From NCBI RefSeq assembly GCF_029852145.1, contig NC_079971.1, positions 2,418,001-2,482,000 on the forward strand: a DNA stretch of 64,000 nt, written 5' to 3'. Both the position numbers and the translations under genes were made by a program. Positions 42,401 through 54,764 of the stretch are shown here, piece after piece; within the stretch, counting starts at the first letter, position 1; each line of letters starts with the position of its first letter. This stretch comes from Microplitis mediator (Eukaryota > Arthropoda > Insecta > Hymenoptera > Braconidae). The notes beneath the pieces are model-generated. The model was not told the DNA's origin, did not search any database, and was given only the letters and a program-made list of their open reading frames with translations.

Positions 42401-45358
42401 TCACTTTGTCATTGTCTTATATTTAATATAACTCACAACTATTTCTCCGACAAAAACTACTAATGCAATACCGATTCCAATCATAAGAATATTAAAGATT
42501 CCTTCAAAGTGGACAATATTCAAAGGGCCCGTAAATTCGTTCTGTGGCCTGAAGAGTCCTCGGGTAATGTCATTGTGCCATTTTGTAATCAATCCAAATT
42601 CAATAATATTTTGATACCCTCGATTGAATTTATCTAAGTAAGGAAATCCTTTTTTGACAACCAAAGTTGTCCAAAAAGTAGACAAAGGACTTTTGACAAT
42701 ATGCCCTTGAGTTTTAGCGTTTCTTCTTTTCTTCGACAAAACTTTCTTATTCAAAGTCAACACTTGGTAGTCAATAATTGATTGTTCTGTAACACAAGCG
42801 ACTTGTTCGCTGATCATTAATCTCTTTAAGCATGCATCAAAATTAAATCCCTCTTCGGCTTTATCAATTAATTTTCTGTATAAAATTGAATCTGAATAAT
42901 TCAATGAATGGTAGACAATGGGATCAAGAACAACTGTCAGATCACTCTCAACGAATTCATCTAGGGTGTTAATATTCGGATAATAAGGAGGATCAGTAAG
43001 TGCTTTCATCAAATAAACTTGATGCGCCGATGCCAAAATGAAAGCCCATATAATCCAGCTTATCAAAAAAATACGTTCCGACGCTCTATCCCTTATATTA
43101 TGACAGTGCTGATGTATTATAATCCTGAAGGTTTCAAGTATTGGATCAGGGTTACCAATAATGAATAGACATAACATCAAAAACACCCATGCCACCAAAA
43201 TAGATACTGTTAAATAATAGTCAACAGTGCGAAATAATCTAGCAATGCCTGGCATGTAACCACTTTTGGGAACGGCAATCATCATCGATGAACGTCCAAA
43301 AGGTCTTAGAAATTCAACATCTCTATCAATCACCGAATTGACTATTTGTGGATTTCCCAAAATTTCAGATCGACTTTGAATAATGTCACCAATTGGACCA
43401 ATAACTGTCCCGTCTGGCAGCTTCAACGAGTACCCAGACAATGACACATCTGCACTTTTAAGTACTATCGTAAAATTGATCCACGTTGAAAGATATCTTA
43501 TTGCTTCAACATCAATACCTCGAGCGCCGATCAAAGACGTGAAATTTGATAAATTAACTGACGTCGGCTTAGCTTGATACATTGACACCGAAATTGGATA
43601 CTGATGTAAATTATTGAGCTTAATGGGAAACAAAAATTCTGTGGGTTTCATCTCAACAACATTTCCTTTGTTATTTGAAGTCACAAAAGGATCATAAGTA
43701 AATGCACAGTAATCAGACGAATTGGTTTTCTTTATCATAAAAACCACATCAAGGCAATCGAGAGACCAAAAATCTACTAGAGCATTTTCCAAATCTTTTT
43801 CAATCGTTAGCCCTTCGGCCTCCATTATCCATATTAAAAACTTTGCTCGCGAGTTCCATGATTGATTCAATAAATTTTTTAACTCACTGGGCTTAACATT
43901 GTTAATGTTTCTGTAAATCGCTACAGCATGATAGATTTTTACGTAACTATTTTCTATAAATATCGAGGTCAAATCGTTATCGAGTAATAAGAAACTCGGT
44001 CTTTTTATGATATAGTTAATTAGAAGTTTGTTTGTGACAGCTGGATTAATCTGAGGACAAATGACGTATAAAAAATAAATGATGATAAACATAAAAAAAA
44101 ATATAGTTATATATTTTCGTGACGCAATCACTAACTATACGTCCTAAAAATTTAATGGCAATGGTTTTCCGATTTGACATCTTAACTGCAGTGATCGGAT
44201 TTTTTTATAGAACTCGAAAAATTTTTGGAATATTTGTTTTATAGAAAATGTTCCAGAAAAATTATAATAGTTCTGCAGGAACCGTTTTTGAATTTTTGGA
44301 AATACAAAAAAAAATATTGTTCAGGAGAAAGGGCGCGAAAATGCGACACTTTTTTTGGTTAAAAAAAATTTTTTTCTTACAATCATAACCCTAAAAATTT
44401 ATGACAATCATTACCATCAAATTTTGACGCACGTTATGATCCCGTATGAAAAAACAATATATGGTTAAAATATATAAAATCATATATGTTTGCAACAAAA
44501 AAATATATGATATATTATATTGTATATTATAAAAAATCATATAGAGATTTGGCCGATTTAATATAAAATTATGTACAGTAGTAAATATATGTATTCCATA
44601 TACGTAACTTATATGTTTTTGATATTAAGCTATATATACATTTACATTTACCTTATAATATATTGTATTGATATATTTCCTTTTATATTCAAAAAATATA
44701 AAATTTTTATATGAAATGAAATATATGGTAGCATATAATTTATATTATATATGGCACCATATATTTTCTTAGTTATATTTAAGCATATATTTTATTCGGT
44801 GTATGTATATGTATATGGGTATGTATATTCGCATCAAATTAACTAATTTTGAAAATTTTAACTGCAATTTAAAATATGTTTTTATATATGATCAGAATAT
44901 ATTTTTCGTATATGATAGAAATATATAGTTTTCGTATATGACAAGAATATATATTTTCATGTATGATAAAAATATATTTTTGGTATACGATTGACATATA
45001 TATTTTATATATATGCTAAACATACACGGACTCGTATATGATGAATATTATATTTTTTAATAAAAAAAAATATATAGTTAAATTGGCCACATATATTTAC
45101 TGATACTTATCATATATTTTGACCATATACGTTATTTTCATACGGGAAATTATTAATTTTTTTTACCTTTGAATCTATGATAAAATAAATAGGTGATGTT
45201 TCATGAATTTCTTTCAAATGTTTCATAACCGTCTGCGTTATTTGTTTATCTTCACTTAAATTACTGATTAAAATATCATTAAACGCGTCTGTGAGGGCTA
45301 ATGATGATAATAAAGTCATCACGATTGATAACGAATATATTAAGTGAGCAATGCTCAT
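42401..45358 (-). CDS. Divergent ionotropic receptor (IR), two exons, 613 aa
   Basis: Exon 1 is 45358–45167 (64 codons, ATG) and exon 2 is 44050–42401; the 1116-bp phase-0 intron has donor GTAAAA and acceptor TTTGTCCTCAG. Residues 1–25 form a signal peptide. Residues 26–342 are the N-terminal and S1 ligand-binding part (PISVSMYQAKP, GIDVEAIRYLSTWINFTI). Membrane segments lie at about 343–363, 391–411 and 584–606. The second runs into HQVYLMKALTDPPYYPNINT, the usual IR transition into S2, which fills 412–583. Length and three-helix plan match insect IRs, ligand-gated cation channels of chemosensory dendrites that usually work with a co-receptor such as IR25a, IR8a or IR76b. The sequence is too divergent to assign a ligand or orthologue, which is typical of taste-type IRs. 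All coding frames are intact. Confidence 0.85.
44441..45146. mobile_element. MITE with CCCGTATGAAAA termini inside the IR intron
   Basis: Left end CCCGTATGAAAAAACAATAT and right end ATTTTCATACGGG are inverted repeats. The interior is a degenerate array of ATATATG / CATATAT motifs. It accounts for about 706 of the 1116 bp of the intron and stops 20 bp from the exon-1 donor, so the intron was probably about 410 bp before insertion. Confidence 0.7.
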
Positions 45359-45359
45359 G

Positions 45360-46308
45360 TTTGAATTTATTTCACGACTGAAGTGGGTGTTCTTTTCAGA
45401 AGCTCGCGAAAGCGGTTACATTATAAAGGAAAAGATATTTATGACAATTATGAAAGTGTTGACATAATTTTTTTTCAAACTTAACTCAATTTCATTGCTC
45501 TGTCTTATCATTTTCATTTGAGCTTATGGCGACAAAGAAAGAATAAAAAAGTTTTCTTAAAAGCAATCGGTTAATTTTATTGACCTACTGTCAGATATAA
45601 AATGTCGACAAGAAATGAAATTAAAGGATAAAAAAAATAAAAAGGTATAATTTACGTGCCATTTGGACGATTGCTAAAGTATAAGAGTAATAAATGAAGG
45701 GTCACAAATGATTCGAGTTTAAGTAATTAGCTTTGTCAAAGACTCGAGAGTATCAACGGAAGTAAGAAAAAATGATAAGAAATATTCACAAAAGTATTAA
45801 AATGAAAATTATTTTTTTCAAATATTTTTATCTCACTTTTCTTTACAAGTACGAACTTAAAGCTTCTAATCGTCTATTTAATTTCCTGAACATTCAAACA
45901 ATGCACAAGTTTTCTTATTACTGAAAAGTTTGTTAAACTTATTTTTCATGATAATAATAAGTTTTGTTCTTCGTATTAAATAATAAAATAACTCTTTCTT
46001 ATAAAATTGATTATTGTTATTATTATTAAATGTATGAGTATAATTTAGATACAGATTTGTTTGTTATAACTTGTTATTTTGTCATTGGTTGACTGCCAAT
46101 CTGAGTTAAAAACTGCCAGAAGCAACCACGAGGAACATTGTTCAATGCCGAGAGCCAAAAGTAATGAGCCAGTAAGAGCTGAGAGAGTTACGTGAAGAAA
46201 TCTTAACGAATTTCTTGGCGCAATAATAAACTTTTAAAATTTATATTTCATAATCATTATTACCGTCTACATTATGAGACTTTTATAAAGTTGTGAATAA
46301 TATACTAT
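45360..46308. other. Upstream region of the 42–45 kb IR gene
   Basis: AT-rich, non-repetitive as far as I can see. It presumably contains the IR promoter, but no clear TATA/initiator pair was identified. Confidence 0.3.
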
Positions 46309-46857
46309 TTGAAATTATTGGATACTACTTTTTTGATAACCTATAATATATACGCAGTATATGAGTACCTTCACATCAATTACCTAGCAAATATATGGCA
46401 AGTTAGCGAAGTTTCGTTCTTTTACAAGGTAATCAACGGGTACATTGACGTCCCAGAAATACTTGAACAGTTTAAATTTATCTGCCCCAAAACGGGCCTA
46501 CGACATAGCTGGCTACTAAATACTACAAACTCCTCCAAAAACTATGTCCGTTTTGGGCCTATCAACAGAATATCTAACACGGTCAATGCTATCTGCTCGG
46601 ATGTGAACTTCTTTGGTTGCCCCTAACTATCCTTCAGGACGTCTGTCAAAAAGCTGGTACCGGAATACAACGGCTAACCACAAGCCCCTCCACGTGCAAT
46701 CTTTTTATCTTTTTATCTGTATGTTTTTATTATCTTAGTGTAGCTATATTACAATTATCCATCGCTTAAAGCGTTATGTCGCCTGTTATTCCCTTTTCAT
46801 ATTATATGTAAATTGTTATGGTATATTGCCGATTGGCGTTAAATAAATAAATATATA
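46309..46857 (+). mobile_element. LINE 3′ fragment, plus strand
   Basis: The same family as the 33-kb copy. Coding remnant EYLHINYLANIWQVSEVSFF, then YKVINGYIDVPEILEQFKFI, NYVRFGPINRISNTVNAICS and a premature TAA at 46624–46626, where the other copy has a GAC codon. The reading continues beyond in the same frame. The 3′ part ends with GGCGTTAAATAAATAAATA. 5′-truncated and inactive. Confidence 0.75.
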
Positions 46858-46879
46858 ATTCACTCATTTTAACAGAAGT

Positions 46880-47537
46880 TTTTATTTCTCCGCTATGAAA
46901 ATTGAAAATTTTCAAAAAAAGGGAATTCATTGGTTTCAATTCGATTTTCAAAAATTGAGTTTTCTTCAGATGCTGATGTTTTGAGGTCCTAGGAAGCTAT
47001 TCTGACTATTTCCGGATGGACGTCCGTGTGTCTGTGTGTGACATCCACGCGTGTGTGTGTGAACTTTTTTGTCCGGCGATATCGTTGAAACGAATCAACT
47101 GATTTGAACGTTTTCGGCACCAATCGAAAGGGCTTACGAAGACTTGAAATTGATTAGATTTTAGTCGATCGGTCCAATAGTTTACGGGATTTGTTCCAAA
47201 GATTGTCGGAAAAAATTACTTTTTTTCAGTGAAATATATCTCTTTAAAAACGAATTAGTGAAAATTACGTGACAATCACTATTCGGCAGTGAATAGTCAC
47301 TTATTGCTAGTGAAAAGTATACCGCTGTTTTAATTAGTGACATACTTCTAACTAGTAAACAGTGAATAGTCACTATTTTCACTGTTTCAAATTTTAGAGA
47401 ATATATATTTTTGGTTCAGCCGTTTTTTGAGCTCCAAGAGCTCAAAATTTTACCAATAATGACGTTTTCGAGCTCTCTCGAAAACAGCGAGAAGTTTTGG
47501 GGTTGGCCTACAGGGTCAACTGTTTTTCAGATTTTTT
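46880..47537. repeat. Dispersed GGGAAGTT repeat, copy 3 (inverse orientation)
   Basis: Runs from ATTGAAAATTTTCAAAAAAA through TTTTGAGGTCCTAGGAAGCT to CAGCGAGAAGTTTTGGGGTT and CCTACAGGGTCAACTG. It carries the MITE at 47240–47399. Confidence 0.6.
47240..47399. mobile_element. MITE, AATTAGTGAA family, nested in a GGGAAGTT repeat
   Basis: CTCTTTAAAAACGAATTAGT at the left and GTTTCAAATTTTAGAGA at the right. It sits within the dispersed repeat at 46880–47537. Confidence 0.65.
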
Positions 47538-47539
47538 TT

Positions 47540-49130
47540 TTTTACAAGCAATTAATAATTCAATTCTCAATAAATTTTAAACGGAGCGTTAATATTTAAT
47601 TTTGATGACTTTACGGATTACTTTGTTAGTTATTTTGAAAGCAGAAAATTAATGATCAAATAATCATATTATGTAGAAGGGAAGGGGCACTCTGTTTTTT
47701 TTATACGTGTCAAAAAAATTCTCGAAAAAAGTTTCAAAACACTAAATTTTAAATTTGAGACAATTCTGAACTTTGAGTTGATTATTTTTCCAAATTTAAA
47801 AAAATTCCTAATCAAATGACTTTTTCCCAATTTTTCAAACAAAAATAATTTTATTCAAAAATTTTGCTTGTTAAAAAAAAAACCTTCAAAACCAATCATA
47901 GAAAAAATTGAACTTTAATCAGAACAGTCTAAGAACGAGGTCAATTTAGAAACCCTTTGATTTAAAATTTTTTTTTAATTCAAAAAATTATCTACCTAAT
48001 TCTCATAATTGTCTCAAATTTTGAAGCCCACTGTCATCGACCTTTTTGAAATATTTCGTGCACGAATTTTCTTCAACACCGTTAGTATTTTTTCCCAGTT
48101 TCCTCTATATATTTAGTGACATCGACTACTTCTATCCTCGACGTCACAAGATCCTACTCAACGTTATATGATCCCACTATTTTTTTATCCTCTATCAAAC
48201 TAAACCCTTATCGTTTTATTAAACTGATTAAACCTGGTCTTTGATCAAATAACGTAACAGTAATTGAAATTGTAATTTTGAATAAATACATGAAATAATT
48301 AATTTACGGATTATATAAACACAATAATTCATGCATGAAGGTACAGTATATATCCGCAGGAAGTGAAACCTGTTGGGAAATATATTCGCATAATACCATA
48401 TATTCTAGAAACGATGGATTTAACGTATTATATATGAAGCATTCTAAATGCAGTGCTTAATTCTCTCCAATACTGAGCTTACTTTTCGTAAACTCTATTA
48501 AATCCGTACTATATACCATGTAAGACTCTACTGGATAAACATCCGTACAAACCTTTTACATTAATGTAAAATGTATAAAAAAAAAGTATTTTTAAAAATA
48601 ATCGCTTAACGCTTTTCGAGTTCTTTGATCCATCCACTTTTAGTCCATCCTCACTTTTCTTCGGTTTTTGTGAAGGGAAATTTTTTTTTATGCAAAAAAG
48701 CGAGTAAATAAAAATAAAAATAAAACGAATTAACGGTTGGTAAAAAATTAAAAGTTAAATTGAGAATAATTATCGTTGAAAAAAAAAAAAATATGAAAAA
48801 ATGTAACAAAAAAATGAGTACTAGAGGCAGGCTTGTTTCTCACTGTGCAAAAGTAAATTACTTCTCGAATAGAGTCGTGACGTAAAACATAAAACAAAGC
48901 CTGATATATATATGAAAAAATAAAAAGAAGAATGAAAGAGAAAGAATAAAATTAAAAAATAAATAAAACAAGTTGCCTGTTTTGGAGACTATTTTATACA
49001 TATATGTATAAGTATATATGTGAATATATATATAGTGAGGATAAAAACTGTTGGGAAAATACACGGTTGGATAGTGCATCTACGTATGAAGTTACTTGTA
49101 AACTTGTTTCGCTTCTGGCCATGTGAAAAA

Positions 49131-49212
<82 letters not shown>

Positions 49213-49870
49213 TGAATAAAAAGACAAATAAAAAGGGAATAAATAAAATAATATAGAAAATTCAGGACCGAGGGAGTAAAAAAATACCAGACATCCCGGG
49301 CCGCTAATGAAGCATCAGCTTTCCAAGTCAGTCGAGAATTTTTTTTTTCTACTGAAATAATAGAATAAAAAAAATTAGAGCTTAATAAAGTGTGAAACCC
49401 ATCAGTCAACAGTCAAAAGCTTAATTATATTGCAGCTTTTTTTTATTAAAATGTTGAATGATAAAATAAGTAAAAATTTTTTTACTTTTTTTGCTGTGAA
49501 ATATGGAAAGCTTTGATTTTTTTTTGCGACTGGATTATAAAGGAGTAGATGCAAAGTCGAAAATAAATATTTATTAGAGCATTTAATTAAAATTACATGA
49601 ATATTTTTAGTAAGTAATGAAAGTTGATAATTTTTTAACGAGTATTAAAATTTAATAAACTTTAGATGTAACGGTACAGATAAAAATGGGATAATAAAAT
49701 GATCGAAGGGTTAAAAAGGGTGTTTTAATTATAAATTTTTTAATACAGAAAATATATAAAGCCCACTCAATATTTGATACAATGAAAGAGTTTAAAAAAA
49801 ACTAAAAGTTAATAAAAGTGTGGAGAATAAATAGGACGGAGGGAAGGAAAGAGGAAGTAGAAACGAGAAC
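47540..49870. other. Intergenic DNA, no supported gene
   Basis: AT-rich sequence around the AT microsatellite, with no domain-bearing ORF on either strand. Confidence 0.4.
49139..49206. repeat. (AT)n microsatellite, about 34 units
   Basis: An uninterrupted AT dinucleotide array after a run of A. It creates artificial Tyr-Ile open frames on both strands. Confidence 0.95.
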
Positions 49871-49879
49871 AAGGGACAA

Positions 49880-50110
49880 CAGTAGGGGTAGTTTAGCCGG
49901 GATGGCCCGGGCATAACGCGTGCTACTGCTACGGCGGCTGGTTGTGCTCTTGCAGCTGCTGCTGCTGCTTCTATCCTTGATGTCGTTCCGGGATTTGCAG
50001 CTCCGTTGCTATGCAACCACTTGTATGACGTCAGATGTGACGTCACCGGAGTGCTGCTGAGTAAATGCAACCATCCAAAGTCTTTGCTAAGATTCGACAC
50101 GTGTTTGCCC
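49880..50110. promoter_or_regulatory. GC-richer island with two CRE sites and an RFX-like X-box
   Basis: GC content is well above the surroundings. It contains two perfect palindromic CRE/ATF octamers TGACGTCA (50026–50033 and 50038–50045, starts 12 bp apart) and, 8 bp before the first, GTTGCTATGCAAC (50005–50017), close to the RFX consensus. A GCTGCTGCTGCT run lies at about 49951–49970. It resembles a promoter or enhancer. The minus-strand Ala-rich frame through it starts at GTG and was not accepted as a gene. No adjacent gene could be identified. Confidence 0.45.
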
Positions 50111-50622
50111 GCTATTTCGTCCTACTTTTTTTTTATGTAAAATTATTTTTATCAATAGATAATTTGATGATTATTTGACTTTATTACGTCGTAGTTGACA
50201 CAGTAGTTAAATTTGTGATGGAAAATTTTTTTTTGCAACCCATGGTAAGAAAGCACGCCTCTGATTGGTTAAAAATGACACTACAAAGAATAAATATCGC
50301 GAAGAATGTCCACATTATGAAATATTTCTCGCCTAGCGGCTCGTGAACAAATCACGCTCGTTGTCGAAAACAACTTCCACTCAATGGATTAATATACTAT
50401 TGTTTAATATTTACCACTTACTGTATATCAATTTATTCTTTCCATTATGTCGATTAACTACACGGTAAAAAAAGCGGTGTTAAAATTGGACTCAATTTTA
50501 GCGTGTAGGACTTCGACCATCTTCAGTGGATTAAAACTTATAAGTAAAGACACTCATAGTTCATTATAAAGGTTTCCTATACAAATCCACATATCCTAAT
50601 TCTCTTATGAAATTTTTACATA

Positions 50623-50960
50623 CACGGTAAGAAATATTTTGTGGACATCACTATGCCAGTTTGGGCGCGAACGCCATACTGTATGGTATCGAAGATTTTT
50701 ATAGGTTATAAAATTGTATGCATAGATGATTCAACCATTGCGGGAATAGTCACATTGGCAATGGTTGTTGCGGACGCCGCAATGTCAGTATGGCCGTCGA
50801 GCCCTTACTGCGTTGCCGTATCCACAATGTTTCTGGTAGATAAACCTAGTCTAACGAAATCTATATAGTTTTGGTGGTAATACGATAGTATACATTGATT
50901 GACACGCTAGAAATTATGGCGGGAAATACTAGTAGCATTGTGCCCTCGGCATTGTAGTAT
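50623..50960. mobile_element. CACGGTAAG-family transposon copy C (right-truncated)
   Basis: Left end CACGGTAAGAAATATTTTGTG, full left half, stopping near 50960. It contains the uninterrupted site (GCGGGAAATACTAGTAGCAT) that proves the insertion in copy A. Confidence 0.75.
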
Positions 50961-51008
50961 GGGTCTCAGGACCAAGTTGTTGAAATTTCACACCGAAAAT
51001 TTTAAAAC

Positions 51009-51808
51009 CTACACCAATCGGTAAGAAGTATTTTGCAGATATCACTATGCCAGTTTGGGCGCGAACGCCATACTGTGTGGTATCGAAGATTTTTATAGGT
51101 TGTAAAACTGTATGCATAGATGATTCAACCATTACGGGAATAGTAACATGGGCGAAAGTTGTCGCAGACTCCGCAATGTCAGTTTGGCCGTCGAGCCCTT
51201 ACTGCGTTGCCGTATCCACAATGTTTCTGGTAGATAAACCTAGTCTAACGAAATCTATATAGTTTTGGTGGTAATACGAGTATAAATTGATTGACACGCT
51301 AGAAATTATGGCGGGAAATACTAGTAGTGTTGTATGGATCTCAGGCCATGCTGTTTCGCCGTGCCTGCTATGCATACGTGTGAGCAATACAATAGCTCCA
51401 GTACTATACAGTATAGTAAATAACGCCATACTTCTAGGACTCGTTACAATGCTGTCTTGGAATATTTCGCGAGTGGAATGAAAAGTGAAAATATGAAAAC
51501 CTAATGTAAGAATGTGTGCAATTGTGTGTGTGAGGATAACTTGGGGTATTGTACCCAGAGTTACGAGTGGAGAAACAAGAGCAGTTGAAGTCGAATCTCT
51601 CAATGTAAAGACGTCCTTTTGTATTGACTAAGTTGTCTTTTAAATAAACCTTTACTTTTATGTATCAATGATCTTGCACCTTTGACTGCACACACCTTAC
51701 ATCCTCCTGTGATTACCTTAATATTCCAATATCCACAACATCCGATATTACATATCTATCTTGAGACCATACCAGCATGGTGTTGAATGCCACGCGTTTT
51801 CTACTGTG
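51009..51808. mobile_element. CACGGTAAG-family transposon copy D with an insertion
   Basis: Same orientation as copy C and only about 50 bp from it. Nearly full length, but cut at about 51469–51752 by unrelated sequence. The right end has drifted to TTTCTACTGTGTA. Confidence 0.75.
51469..51752 (+). mobile_element. Insert in copy D, possibly a solo LTR
   Basis: About 285 bp absent from copies A and B. It contains a TGTAAG...CTTACA segment (about 51505–51699) with an internal AATAAA (51644–51649), features of an LTR. Target duplications at the LTR-like ends are not visible, so the class is uncertain. Confidence 0.35.
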
Positions 51809-51809
51809 T

Positions 51810-53400
51810 AGAAATCAGGTATCCACATTTTCCTACATCGGTTCTCTACATGAACACTGTAGAAAAAGCAGTGTTAAAACAAGCTCATTTTAACACCGGT
51901 GCGATGTTGATGTGAACTTACACATACGATCACACATAGACTTTTTTTATTAGAGAGTTATGTTGAAATAACGCAGCAATTTGTCTAACTCATTTTGTGT
52001 CACTTAATTTTGTTAATGTTTGCGTGAAAATTTTCACTTAATAAAAAAATATTTTTAATACAAGGTCATTTATTCTTGTTAACTATATCTATAGAGATTA
52101 ATACATCACGAGTATTTAATCTATAAGGCATTCAGGTTTTTCTACTCCATGGTCTTGTGTCTTTGATCACAAAATACAAGTAATTGAAAAAAATTACCGT
52201 TCACGTTTCGCTGAACATAATCAGTTGAGCATGCCCTCATCCCTTTCAATATATATATAATATATATATACATATATAACCTTGTAACTTGTTTGTTTCA
52301 CTCGATAACTTTGCGACTAAAATATTTGATTATATTTTTTTCTTCATCAATTTTTTTCCTGGTACGTTAAAGTTGAAAAATTATTTTTTTTTTTTTTTAA
52401 AAAGAGCGGCTTTGATGTCTAAAAAGTTTTATATTTTATAATTACCATTGAAATTTTTTTTATGATAGTGTATCTGAAAAATATATGATGATATTGAGAG
52501 CAGGGTGACCTCGTTTCTGGGTTCATTATTTTAAATTATAGTAAAAGATTGATGAGAGTTATTGAATTTTTAATAAAATAGCTTACTAAGAGCCCACTTG
52601 GCAGTAATTAATTATTTTATGAATTATAACTTTGAATAATTAAATAATTATGAAATTATATTTCACGTTATACGTCAGCACTCTTAATCACAAATTTGTT
52701 TTACTTGTTAAATAAACTTTTTGTTTTATTTTATCATTATAAATATTAATGAGCGCTGCAGACCCTTGCGGTTTTGTTTTTACTGTCATTACAGGACTCT
52801 GATAACTTTTAATTAACATGGAACATGTGTTGATTTAATTAACGTTATTAGAGCTAATAAGAGTAGAAATATTTATATTTTTAAAATATGAAATAATTCT
52901 TCTAAATTATTGATTTTGCGACATCACTCCAAGAGATTAAATAAATCCATGCCGCATTTAATCCGCGTTCGCTCAAAAAATTTTTTACAGAGTAAACTTG
53001 AAATAAAATATTAACCATAAATTCGATGCGAATAATTTGTAGGTTTGAATTAATTGATACTTCAAAAAAATGGATACTGAGTGGTCATTTTAAAATGAAA
53101 GTAATTGAATAATACATTGCACGTATTACATCTCGACCTATTTATTTTTACAATAGCGAATTTAATAACGCGATTGATTTTTTTTTTATTAATTTATATT
53201 ATACATAAATTAGTCTGATAAATATAACTTGTATTATTTTGTTAAAACTGTACCTCAGTTGAGGTGTTTTACTTAATTATTCAACTATGCTAATTGAAAT
53301 CAATGTTACGACTCGTAATAATGTATTTATATTTGTATAATTTTATTTATTAATAAAAATAATCAATAGAATAATTTATTGAATCGGATAGTTAATGAAG
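51810..53400. other. Intergenic DNA, no supported gene
   Basis: A truncated element end (ACACTGTAGAAAAAGCAGTG) lies at about 51855, similar to one at 50459. (TA)-rich tract at 52247–52277. Otherwise featureless AT-rich DNA. Confidence 0.4.
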
Positions 53401-53403
53401 TTA

Positions 53404-54764
53404 GGAGACCGGGGCTCGACGGCCCATCTGAGTCGCTAATTATTTTTCGTGGTTTTGAACACCGGGTACATGTCGTTTTGATCTATCTCGAATAAATCCA
53501 TAGCAACATTTCCATAATTTAAAGAAAAATGAATTTTTTTTCGCGGCTCGACGGACCATTTAAAAAATAATAAAAAAAAATTTAAACAATGTTTTTTTGA
53601 AATAACTATATCCCGTGTTAAAAAATGTATGACTGCGTTCAAAAAGTTCTAATAAGGATAAAAAAATGCTCATAATTTTGTCCAAAAACTTTTTTTTTTA
53701 ACAATTTCTGAACAAGTAGCAAAATAATACTAAACCCCAAATTTACCAAAAAGTCCTAATAAGAGTCAAAAAAATGTTCATAATTAGTTCCACTAATTTT
53801 TTTTTTGAAAATTTCTGAACAGTTAGCAAGATAATATGAAAAACCAAATTTTCCAAAAAGTTCTAATAAGAGTAAAAAAATCTTCATAATTAGTTCGAAT
53901 CACTAATTTTTTGAACTATTTTTGAACAAGACAGAATTTTTCGAACGGATTTTATTCTGACCTCATTCATAAGTGATTCCGGTAGAAGCCAAAAGACGTT
54001 CATAATAACTCTCAAATCTTTAATTTTAAAACCACTAAAAAAATACAAAAACAAAAAATTTTTAGCCTCAGACCTGAAAAATTCTGGTATGAGTCAATAT
54101 ATTGACATTACAATCTTTATAATCCTTAAGTAAGTATATTTTTTTCAACTTCTTTAAAACCATGAAATTGTCAATCTAAATTATTTTCGCTCAAAAAATA
54201 TAAAAATCCTGCAAGAAAAATACGACTTTGTTCAAAATTTTTTCAATGTTCCAAAAATATTCATTTTGAAATTCCCAATTGTTCCAATTTTGGAATGTTC
54301 ACAGTCATGAGCTTTTTCGAAACGAATTTTTTTTCTACTTGATCCTTTAATTTTACCTGTATTGAACTAATCTCATTGATAATTTATCGATGTGTATGAC
54401 AAAAAAAATTCATATTTAGAGCAAATGGTCTTTTTGTAAAGTATCATTTTTGAAACTTTTTTTTCGTCATAAAAAAGAATAATTTCATTATTTAGAACTT
54501 GAAGTATTTCATTTTTTCCAATTTATTTTTTTTTGAAGAAGAAATTTGTAAATTACATCAAACTCATAAATCAAGACTATAGAAAAAAATTTTTTTTTTT
54601 TTTTTTTTTTCAAAATTTTTTGTAGAGTCCGTCGTGCCTCAGATATCTCGTATCACTTTGGAATGTAGTAAGTATATCAAACTTATAAAAATATGACGAT
54701 TATAAAAAAAAATTTTGAGGTAATCTGTCGTGCTTTAGGTGGACCGTCGAGCCCCAGTCTTCCC
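53404..54764. mobile_element. Element with GGGGCTCGACGG termini
   Basis: Left GGAGACCGGGGCTCGACGG and right CCGTCGAGCCCCAGTCTTCC are inverted. The 1.36-kb interior has repeated GTTCTAATAAGAGT-AAAAAA and TCATAATTAGTTC units and no ORF. A related left end (GGGGAGAGATCGGGGCACGA) occurs at 55463. Confidence 0.65.

Noticed and set aside
44051..44131. N-terminal 27 residues of the long IR reading frame, a hydrophobic stretch beginning at GTG
   Set aside because: The start is not ATG, and the stretch is a pyrimidine tract ending CCTCAG. It is the intron's 3′ end, and exon 1 at 45167–45358 joins it in phase.
48994..49409. Tyr-Ile repeat frames on both strands
   Set aside because: Produced by the AT microsatellite.
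49792..50100. Minus-strand Ala-rich 102-codon frame over the CRE island
   Set aside because: It begins at GTG, its Ala run is a CTG-repeat translation and its C-terminus is low complexity. No splice partners seen.
50641..51262. Repeated conceptual peptide (IDDSTIAGIV...) found in four places
   Set aside because: The open stretches are short, begin in transposon termini and are interrupted in each copy. They are better explained as a non-autonomous element than as a gene family.
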